Of a DNA stretch of 41,725 nt, positions 24,768-30,832 are shown piece after piece. The translations under genes and the position numbers were made by a program. The notes below the pieces were generated by a model. The model saw only the letters and a program-made list of their open reading frames with translations. It was not told the origin of the DNA and did not search any database. How positions within the stretch are numbered: position 1 is the first letter of the stretch; each line of letters opens with the position of its first letter. This DNA comes from Streptomyces atriruber (GTDB lineage Bacteria; Actinomycetota; Actinomycetes; Streptomycetales; Streptomycetaceae). The stretch spans positions 1 through 41,725 of the forward strand of contig NZ_LIPN01000027.1 of the NCBI RefSeq assembly GCF_001418325.1, written 5' to 3'.

Positions 24768-25244
24768 CTACTCCTCGCGGGGGCCCGAGCCGCGCTGCGC
24801 CACCAGGGCGTCGCGGATCTCCTTGAGGACCTCCAGCTCGGAGATCTCGATGACCTCCTGCGTCCCCTCCTTCTCGGCCTTCTTGGCGGCGGCCCGCGCC
24901 AGGTACTTGGCCATGGGCAGCACCATCAGGAAGTACACGACGGCCGCGGTGATCACGAAGCTGAGGACCGCGCTGAGCACGGGGCCCCACATGATCGGGA
25001 TGCCCGAGACGACCTCGCCCGCGTCGTTCGTCTTGCAGGGGGCCTTCAGGCACGAGCTGTAGTGATCGAGGTCCTTCGTCCCGAAGGCGCCGACGAGCGG
25101 GTTGATGACGCCCTTCACCACCGAGTTCACGATGTTCGTGAAGGCGGCTCCGATGACGACCGCGACCGCCAGGTCGACGACATTGCCGCGCATCAGGAAG
25201 GCCTTGAAGCCCTCCCAGACGCCCGGTTCCTTCTTCTCGCTCAC
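24768..25244 (-). CDS. mscL: Large-conductance mechanosensitive channel
   Basis: The 158-aa channel opens under membrane tension to release solutes during osmotic downshock. The N-terminal amphipathic helix and TM1 carry the family signature ([31 protein letters not shown], key G-N-V-V-D-L-A-V and G-A-A-F). A periplasmic loop contains two cysteines (SSCLKAPCK), TM2 is [16 protein letters not shown], and a charged C-terminal helix ([13 protein letters not shown]) forms the cytoplasmic bundle. GTG at 25244 is preferred, with a GTG codon immediately before it as alternative; AAAGG lies upstream. The paired loop cysteines are unusual and could form a disulfide outside the membrane. Confidence 0.92.
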   Translation of the reverse strand: MSEKKEPGVWEGFKAFLMRGNVVDLAVAVVIGAAFTNIVNSVVKGVINPLVGAFGTKDLDHYSSCLKAPCKTNDAGEVVSGIPIMWGPVLSAVLSFVITAAVVYFLMVLPMAKYLARAAAKKAEKEGTQEVIEISELEVLKEIRDALVAQRGSGPREE

Positions 25245-25382
25245 CACGAGGCCTTTCGTTGCACGTGCGGGTTGTGGAACAAACAACTTCGCAACCTACG
25301 TGAGGCCATGGCCGCCCTGTCCAATTGACTCGCACGAACGAGCTACTTGACAGCCCTCCAGTGCGATCGTGAACGTTCCGCT

Positions 25383-25934
25383 TCATCGGAGGGTCACCGC
25401 CAGACGCGCGCTCGCCCCGGCCCCGGCCAGCCGCGCCGCCGTGTCCCTCGGGACGGAGAGCACCACCAACGCGCCGCTCTCGGCGGGTCCTTCCCCGGGC
25501 TCGGGCACCGCGGAGACCCGGGCTCCCGACGCCACCACGCGCGGCTCGGCCCCGCCCGCGGGCGATCCGTCGGCAGCGATCACGTCGACCCGGTCGCCGG
25601 GGCGGAGCAGGCGCACCGTGTCCGCGTCCGCGATCCGCACGGGGGCGGTCACCGCCGCCGTCACGCCCGCCCCTGCCGCGGAACGCTCCGCCGCGGCCGC
25701 GACCCCGTGCGCCGGGACGGGCTCCCGCGGGGCCGCCTCCCGAGGGGCCGTGCTCGCGAGGGCCGCGGCGGTCATCGCGAGTCCCACGGCCACGGCCCGT
25801 CGTCTGTGCCGCAGCAGCCGGCGCAGCCGCGGATGTCCCGCGCCCACCCGCACGGGCGGGAAGGGAGGAACCGGGCAGCCCTCGGACGGGCGTGCCCGGT
25901 CTTCCGGTCGGGTCTGCGAAGGGACGTGCGTCAC
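25383..25934 (-). CDS. SAF-domain (CpaB-like) protein
   Basis: The ~183-aa protein has a proline/arginine-rich cytoplasmic start, one membrane helix at ~50-65 (RRRAVAVGLAMTAAALAST) and an extracytoplasmic SAF domain: VTAPVRIADADTVRLLRPGDRVDVIAA, then RVVASGARVSAVPEP and VVLSVPRDTAARLAGA. This arrangement resembles the CpaB/RcpC pilus assembly protein, but no Flp pilus genes are adjacent, so the role is open. The start is uncertain. GTG at 25934 (MTHVPSQ) is chosen because the frame further upstream runs into repeats. Confidence 0.75.
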   Translation of the reverse strand: MTHVPSQTRPEDRARPSEGCPVPPFPPVRVGAGHPRLRRLLRHRRRAVAVGLAMTAAALASTAPREAAPREPVPAHGVAAAAERSAAGAGVTAAVTAPVRIADADTVRLLRPGDRVDVIAADGSPAGGAEPRVVASGARVSAVPEPGEGPAESGALVVLSVPRDTAARLAGAGASARLAVTLR

Positions 25935-26052
25935 GACAACCACCGCCTGCGATGCGAGGAGCTCGGCTTCCGCTCTCACGATGCAGGCCCGCGCCGATCC
26001 CCGCTGAGCCCCGTGGACTACCCGCCGGTTGTGGACAACTCCCTCATCCGAA

Positions 26053-26155
26053 CGTGGACTTCCGCCCGCTGGCACACGTGGACTTCCGCCCGCTCACAGA
26101 CGTCTCAGGGCGTCAAGGCGGCTCAGGGCGTCAAGGTAGCTCAGGGCGGCGCAGG
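26053..26155. repeat. Two short tandem repeat families in the gap between the SAF and MTA phosphorylase genes
   Basis: CGTGGACTTCCGCCCGCT occurs at 26053-26070 and 26077-26094 (24-bp period). CTCAGGGCGTCAAGG occurs at 26104-26118 and 26122-26136, with a diverged copy at 26140-26155 (18-bp period). The stretch looks noncoding and low-complexity. Confidence 0.65.
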
Positions 26156-26170
26156 GCGACTCAGCTCCTC

Positions 26171-27025
26171 TCACGGCAGCCGGATCCCCGGATCCACGCC
26201 GCCCAGCGCCCTCGCGCACAGGCACTCGCGGTCCGTGCCGCCCTCCGGCAGCCCCGCCACCGCGTCGAACAGCACGCCCCGCAGTCGGTCCACATTGGCG
26301 GCGAACACCCGCAGGACCTCGTCGTGCGAGACGCCCTCGCCGGTCTCCGCGCCCGCGTCCAGATCCGTGACCAGGTTCAACGACGTGTAGCAGAGTTCGA
26401 GTTCGCGGGCGAGCGCCGCCTCGGGGTGTCCGGTCATGCCCACCACCGACCAGCCCTGTGCCGCGTACCAGCGCGACTCCGCCCGGGTGGAGAAGCGCGG
26501 CCCTTCGATCACGACGAGCGTCCCGCCGTCGGCCGGCTCCCAGCCGCGGCCGCGGGCCGCCTTGAGGGCCGCGCCGCGGCCCACGGGGCAGTAGGGGTCG
26601 GCGAGCGAGACGTGGACGACGTTCGGCACGCCGCCGTCGGGGAGCGGCACTCCGTCGAAGTACGTCTGGGCGCGTGCCTGTGTGCGGTCCACGAGCTGGT
26701 CCGGCACCAGCAGCGTCCCGGGCCCGTACTCGGCCCGCAGCCCGCCGACCGCACACGGGCCCAGCACCTGGCGCACGCCCACGGAGCGCAACGCCCACAG
26801 GTTGGCGCGGTAGTTGATGCGGTGCGGCGGCAGATGGTGGCCGCGGCCGTGCCGGGGCAGGAAGGCGACCCGGCGCCCGGCGATCGTGCCGAGGAAGAGG
26901 GAGTCGCTCGGAGCTCCGTAGGGGGTGTCGACCGGTACCTCGGTCACGTCGTCGAGGAAGGAGTAGAAGCCGGAGCCGCCAATGACACCGATCTCGGCCC
27001 GCGCGGCGTTCACCGTGTTCACCAT
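26171..27025 (-). CDS. mtnP: S-methyl-5'-thioadenosine phosphorylase (MTAP/PNP family)
   Basis: A 284-aa nucleoside phosphorylase that splits methylthioadenosine from polyamine or SAM metabolism into adenine and methylthioribose 1-phosphate. Motifs: the phosphate-binding GVIGGSGFYSFL; LPRHGRGHHLPPHRINYRANLWALRSVG (H-R-I-N-Y-R-A-N); the sugar-site EGPRFSTRAES; VVGMTGHPEAALARELELCY; and the purine-binding Asp in LVTDLDAG. The GMTGHPE sequence differs slightly from the usual MTAP GMT-PE variants, so a broader purine specificity cannot be excluded. ATG at 27025 is chosen. No Shine-Dalgarno is seen, but TACTGT 8 bases upstream would suit a leaderless message. Confidence 0.85.
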   Translation of the reverse strand: MVNTVNAARAEIGVIGGSGFYSFLDDVTEVPVDTPYGAPSDSLFLGTIAGRRVAFLPRHGRGHHLPPHRINYRANLWALRSVGVRQVLGPCAVGGLRAEYGPGTLLVPDQLVDRTQARAQTYFDGVPLPDGGVPNVVHVSLADPYCPVGRGAALKAARGRGWEPADGGTLVVIEGPRFSTRAESRWYAAQGWSVVGMTGHPEAALARELELCYTSLNLVTDLDAGAETGEGVSHDEVLRVFAANVDRLRGVLFDAVAGLPEGGTDRECLCARALGGVDPGIRLP

Positions 27026-27121
27026 GGCCCGACACAGTAGCCGGGGCGGCACCCGCCGACGAGCCCGCCGTCACGCGCCAGCGCCTCTGCCGTCACACGC
27101 CGACGACCCCGCCATCGCACG

Positions 27122-27159
27122 CCGACGACCCCGCCGTCACATGACGGCGGGGTCGTCGG
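27122..27159 (-). terminator. Terminator hairpin of fmdB with flanking direct repeat
   Basis: Arms 27122-27139 and 27142-27159 (CCGACGACCCCGCCGTCA and complement) are perfect over 18 bp with a 2-nt loop. The hairpin lies 18 bp after the fmdB stop. The left arm shares CACGCCGACGACCCCGCC with a copy at 27096-27113, giving a 22-bp-period direct repeat upstream of the MTA phosphorylase start. Confidence 0.75.
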
Positions 27160-27177
27160 AACAGCGTGTGGGAAGTC

Positions 27178-27525
27178 CTACGCGGCCGAGCTCGACGACG
27201 ACGTGGACGTCGAGGAGGAGCCGGACGACTTGGAGTCCGAGGACGAGGAGGACGAAGCAGCCTTCGAGTCCGACGTGGACGAGCCGCCCGACGAGGAACC
27301 GGACGCCGACTTCGACGAGGCGTTCGCCGGCGTGCTGCTCGACGACGAGCCGCGGCTGTCGTTGCGGTAGAAGCCGGAGCCCTTGAAGACGATGCCGACC
27401 GCCGAGAACACCTTCTTGAGGCGTCCGTCGCAGCTGGGGCACACGGTCAGGGCGTCATCGGTGAACTTCTGCACCGCCTCGAGGCCCTCGCCGCACTCGG
27501 TGCACTGGTACTGGTACGTCGGCAC
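27178..27525 (-). CDS. FmdB-family zinc-ribbon protein with Ser-rich tail
   Basis: The 115-aa protein has an N-terminal FmdB zinc ribbon (MPTYQYQCTECGEGLEAVQ, then TVCPSCDGRLKKVFSAVGIVFKGSGFYRND) with two CXXC pairs. A ~60-residue tail made almost only of Ser, Gly, Lys, Ala, Asp and Thr follows. FmdB was proposed as a regulator of formamidase/amidase genes in Methylophilus; the general function is unknown. It starts at GTG with a very strong AGGAGGA site. A CIRCE element overlaps this ribosome site, so HrcA heat-shock control is likely (inference). It could therefore be a small stress protein. Confidence 0.88.
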   Translation of the reverse strand: MPTYQYQCTECGEGLEAVQKFTDDALTVCPSCDGRLKKVFSAVGIVFKGSGFYRNDSRGSSSSSTPANASSKSASGSSSGGSSTSDSKAASSSSSSDSKSSGSSSTSTSSSSSAA

Positions 27526-27535
27526 TTGCTTCCTC

Positions 27536-27562
27536 CTGGCACTCTCACTCGATGAGTGCTAA
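27536..27562. promoter_or_regulatory. CIRCE (HrcA operator) upstream of fmdB
   Basis: CTGGCACTC - 9 bases - GAGTGCTAA. The right arm is perfect and the left arm matches 7 of 9 positions of the CIRCE consensus TTAGCACTC-N9-GAGTGCTAA, with exact spacing. It directly abuts and overlaps the fmdB Shine-Dalgarno (27531-27537), the usual position of CIRCE in front of groE operons. Binding by HrcA is inference. Confidence 0.75.
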
Positions 27563-27592
27563 CGACGGTCCATAGTGACGTATTCCGCGGGA

Positions 27593-28864
27593 TCAGTCCA
27601 CCGCCACCGGCACGCGGTGACCGACGCCACGCGCCACGGTGCGGCCCGGGGCCCTGGGAACGAGCCTCGAACGCAGCGTCACGAGGACCGCGAGAGCCAG
27701 TGCCGTGCCGCCCAGCGGGACGAGGAATCCGGCCCCGTCCCAGAAGCGGTCCTCCAGCTGTCCGGCGACCGTCACGGCCGCCGCCTGACCGAGCGCGACC
27801 GCGCCGGTCAGCCAGGTGAAGGCCTCCGTGCGGCCGGTCGGCGGGACCAGCTTGTCGACCAGGGTGTAGCCGGTGATCAGTGCGGGCGCGATGCAGACGC
27901 CGACCAGCAGGCCGAGTCCGGCGAGGAGCAGCACGGAGTGCGCCGCCCAGAGGCCGGAGGCCATCAGGGTCAGTGCCGTGTAGCCGACCAGGAGGCGTCG
28001 CTGCGGGGAGACCTTCCAGGCGATGGCGCCGCAGATGATGCCGGAGAGCATGTTGCCCGCCGCGAACGTGCCGTACAGGACGCCGTTCAGGCCGGGCTCG
28101 CCGATCGACTCGGTGAACGCGGCCAGCGAGACCTGCATGCCGCCGAAGACGGCGCCGATGCCGAGGAACGTGACCATCAGGACCCGCACTCCGGGGATGC
28201 GCAGCGCGGAAACGTGCTCCACGCGCGCGTGCTCGTCGTGGTGTGCGGACGGCTTGGGCTGGGTGCTCTTCTGCGCGGCGAACAGGAGGCCGCCGACCAG
28301 TGTGAGTCCGGCCTCGGTGAGGAGTCCGGCGGAGGGGTCGATGGTGGTGCACAGCGCGGTGGCGAGGAGCGGGCCGAGGACGAAGGTCAGCTCGTCGGTG
28401 ACCGACTCGAAGGCGGCCGCGGTGGTGGCCAGGGGGGAGTCCTGCAGCTTGGCGCCCCAGCGGGCGCGCACCATGGGGCCGATCTGCGGGGTGGAGGCGC
28501 CCGCGGGCACGGCGGCCACGAAGAGCGTCCACAAGGGGGCGTCGGAGAGCGCGAGCACCGTCAGGGTGACGACCGACGCGGAGTGGATCAGCACGCCGGG
28601 CAGCAGGACGGCGCGCTGTCCGAAACGGTCGGCGAGCTTGCCGCCGAAGGGGGCGAACAGCGCCATGGAGACGCCGGTGGCGGCCGAGACGGCGCCCGCG
28701 GCACCGTACGAGCCGGTGGTGTGCTGGACCAGCAGGACGATGGAGATCGTCAGCATCGCGAACGGCTGTCGCGCCGCGAAGCCGGGGAGGAGGAACGTCC
28801 AGGCGCGAGGGGTGCGCAGGAGCTGTCCGTAGCCCGGGCGGGATTCGGTGACCGTGGATGCCAC
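27593..28864 (-). CDS. MFS transporter, 12 TM
   Basis: The ~423-aa membrane protein of the major facilitator superfamily has twelve hydrophobic segments in two halves. Motif A lies after TM2 (APFGGKLADRFGQRAVLLPG), and a diverged motif follows TM8 (ICGAIAWKVSPQRRLLVG). A central cytoplasmic loop is Lys/His-rich (KSTQPKPSAHHDEHARVEH). It is probably an exporter with unknown substrate. GTG at 28864 (MASTVTESRPGYGQLL) is chosen with AAAGG upstream; the frame is open further to an ATG at 28978. A small hairpin, CTCTGC-N5-GCAGAG at 28992-29008, lies in the upstream region and could be an operator. Confidence 0.85.
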   Translation of the reverse strand: MASTVTESRPGYGQLLRTPRAWTFLLPGFAARQPFAMLTISIVLLVQHTTGSYGAAGAVSAATGVSMALFAPFGGKLADRFGQRAVLLPGVLIHSASVVTLTVLALSDAPLWTLFVAAVPAGASTPQIGPMVRARWGAKLQDSPLATTAAAFESVTDELTFVLGPLLATALCTTIDPSAGLLTEAGLTLVGGLLFAAQKSTQPKPSAHHDEHARVEHVSALRIPGVRVLMVTFLGIGAVFGGMQVSLAAFTESIGEPGLNGVLYGTFAAGNMLSGIICGAIAWKVSPQRRLLVGYTALTLMASGLWAAHSVLLLAGLGLLVGVCIAPALITGYTLVDKLVPPTGRTEAFTWLTGAVALGQAAAVTVAGQLEDRFWDGAGFLVPLGGTALALAVLVTLRSRLVPRAPGRTVARGVGHRVPVAVD

Positions 28865-29088
28865 GGCCCGTGCCTTTCTGCCGCCTGGTAGCGCCCGTGC
28901 GGGGGCGCCGAGAGCTGTCCTCTTGCGCGGAACTGCGGTAGATGCCGGGTGCCACTGCGAGGGCTCCTCGACCGCCATACGGTCGCGCCAGCTCTGCTTC
29001 AGGCAGAGTTGGTTCGATCAGGTGCCTTTATCGTACAGGGGAGAGTCCCATCAGCACCTGTGATTGCAGCCGATGAGACCCCCGCCAC

Positions 29089-30594
29089 CTACGATTGGTG
29101 CTTTTCTCCGTCGGTTCCCAGCCAGCCGGCCAGCTTTCCGCCGTGGCCGACCGCGCGCAGTCGCTTCTCGGCGGCGTCCCGCACCGGATCGGTCGCCACC
29201 ACCAGGAGCTCGTCCCCGCGCCGCAGCACGGTCGTCGGCATCGGCACGAACGATTCGCCGTCGCGGACGACCAGCGTGACGGCCGAGCCCGGGGGCAGCC
29301 GCAGCTCGCCGACCTCGACGCCGTGCATGCGGGATTCCTTGGGGATGGCCACGGACAGCAGATGGCCCTGCAGCCGCTCCAGGGGCGCGGACTCGATGCC
29401 GAGGTCGGCGGCCTCCGAGGAGTCGCCGAGGCGCAGCTTCCTGGCCAGCCAGGGCAGCGTGGGGCCCTGGATGAGGGTGTAGACGACGACCAGGACGAAG
29501 ACGATGTTGAAGATCCGCTGGCTGTCCTCGACGTCGCTCACCATGGGGATCGTCGCCAGGATGATGGGCACGGCGCCGCGCAGTCCGGCCCAGGACAGCA
29601 GGGCCTTCTCCTGCCACGGCAGGCGAAACGGCAGCAGGCTGAGGACGACCTCTAGGGGGCGTGCCACCACGGTCAGGACCAGGCCGATGACGATTGCGGG
29701 CCAGGTGTCGTCGAGCAGGTCGTGCGGCGTGACCAGCAGGCCGAGCAGGACGAACATGCCGATCTGGGCGAGCCAGCCGAGGCCTTCGGCGAAGCCGCGG
29801 GTGGCCGGCCAGTGCGGCAGCCTCGCGTTGCCGAGCACCATCGAGGCGAGGTAGACGGCGAGGAATCCACTGCCGTGTGCCATGGCGCCCGCGGCGTACG
29901 CGGCGACGGCGATGGCCATGACGGCGATGGGGTAGAGGCCGGAGGCGGGCAGGGCCACGTGCCGCAGGCCGTAGGCGCCGAGCCAGCCGACCGCCAGGCC
30001 TATCGCGGCGCCGATCGCCAGCTCCAGGGAGATCTTGCCGAGCAGTACGTACCAGTCGTCCACCGGTCCCGCCGTGGAGAAGGCCACGACGAGGATCACC
30101 ACAGGGGCGTCGTTGAACCCCGATTCCGCTTCCAGGACACCCGTCACACGGGAGGGGAGCGGCACCTTCCGCAGCACCGAGAACACCGCAGCCGCGTCCG
30201 TCGACGAGACCACCGCGCCGATGATCAGCGCCTGCCGCCATTCGAGGCCCACCAGATAGTGGGCTCCTGCCGCCGTGACGCCGACGCTCACCGCGACGCC
30301 GACGGTCGACAGGATCGCTGCCATGGGCAGGGCGGGTTTGATCTCTTTCCACTTCGTCCCGAGGCCGCCCTCCGCGAGGATCACGACCAGGGCGGCGTAG
30401 CCGATGACCTGCGTCAGTTCGGCATTGTTGAAGTGGACGTCGCCGACGCCGTCCTGGCCCATGGCGATGCCGATGCCCAGGTACAGCAGCAGGCTGGGGA
30501 GCCCGCTGCGCGACGAGATCCGGACCGCCGCCACAGCGACGAGCAGAACGAGCGAGCAGACGAGCAGGAGCTGGTTGAGGTGGTGGACAGTCAG
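29089..30594 (-). CDS. K+/H+ antiporter (CPA1, NhaP2-like) with C-terminal TrkA-C domain; probable CTG start
   Basis: A cation:proton antiporter of ~501 aa with ~13 membrane segments. It has the CPA motifs IIGAVVSSTDAAAVFSVL (the paired acidic/polar ion site) and ESGFNDAPVVILVV (Asn-Asp). A C-terminal RCK/TrkA-C domain begins at ~400 (GVEVGELRLPPGSAVTLVVRDGESFVPMPTTVL). The first canonical start, GTG at 30534, lacks a ribosome site and cuts TM1. CTG at 30594 is preceded by GGAGGAAGGAA and gives LTVHHLNQLLLVCSLVLLVAV, the expected TM1. No ATG, GTG or TTG lies between this CTG and the in-frame stop at 30643-30645, so initiation at CTG is inferred. Confidence 0.88.
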   Translation of the reverse strand: MTVHHLNQLLLVCSLVLLVAVAAVRISSRSGLPSLLLYLGIGIAMGQDGVGDVHFNNAELTQVIGYAALVVILAEGGLGTKWKEIKPALPMAAILSTVGVAVSVGVTAAGAHYLVGLEWRQALIIGAVVSSTDAAAVFSVLRKVPLPSRVTGVLEAESGFNDAPVVILVVAFSTAGPVDDWYVLLGKISLELAIGAAIGLAVGWLGAYGLRHVALPASGLYPIAVMAIAVAAYAAGAMAHGSGFLAVYLASMVLGNARLPHWPATRGFAEGLGWLAQIGMFVLLGLLVTPHDLLDDTWPAIVIGLVLTVVARPLEVVLSLLPFRLPWQEKALLSWAGLRGAVPIILATIPMVSDVEDSQRIFNIVFVLVVVYTLIQGPTLPWLARKLRLGDSSEAADLGIESAPLERLQGHLLSVAIPKESRMHGVEVGELRLPPGSAVTLVVRDGESFVPMPTTVLRRGDELLVVATDPVRDAAEKRLRAVGHGGKLAGWLGTDGEKHQS

Positions 30595-30832
30595 GGGCCG
30601 TTCCTTCCTCCGTGAAGCCGAGTACTGCGTAGGAGTACTTCGTTACCTTACCTAATTGTTAACGCTTTCTTGACGCCGTCGAATGACTATTCGATCTCAA
30701 GGGGGGTCGGGTACCTGACTCCGCGTCCGGAGCCGCAACGCCCTGCGCCTATGGTTGCTCCTGCGCTCCCAGAGTCGCCCAGTCGACAGCACAGCCCGCC
30801 CTGCCGCTCGCGTAAGGACAGCAAGGACAGCG

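Noticed and set aside
14236..25386. A 3716-codon open frame on the minus strand opposite nirBD-narK-pflBA
   Set aside because: It is a shadow of strongly GC3-biased genes on the plus strand; its translation is low-complexity, and clear enzymes with intact active sites lie on the other strand.
26030..26038. TGTGGACAA, a perfect match to the Streptomyces DnaA box
   Set aside because: A single 9-mer without neighbours is expected about once in several windows of this size; no other origin feature is near.
25347..26390. Long plus-strand frames over the SAF and MTA phosphorylase genes
   Set aside because: They are antisense shadows: the minus-strand products show clear domains, while these frames are Arg/Pro-rich without motifs.
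30637..30655. TTAGGTAAGGTAACGAAGT (minus strand) as an iron box (DtxR/IdeR) before the antiporter
   Set aside because: Only the left half matches TTAGGTTAGGCTAACCTAA; the right half is unrelated and the gene is not iron-linked.
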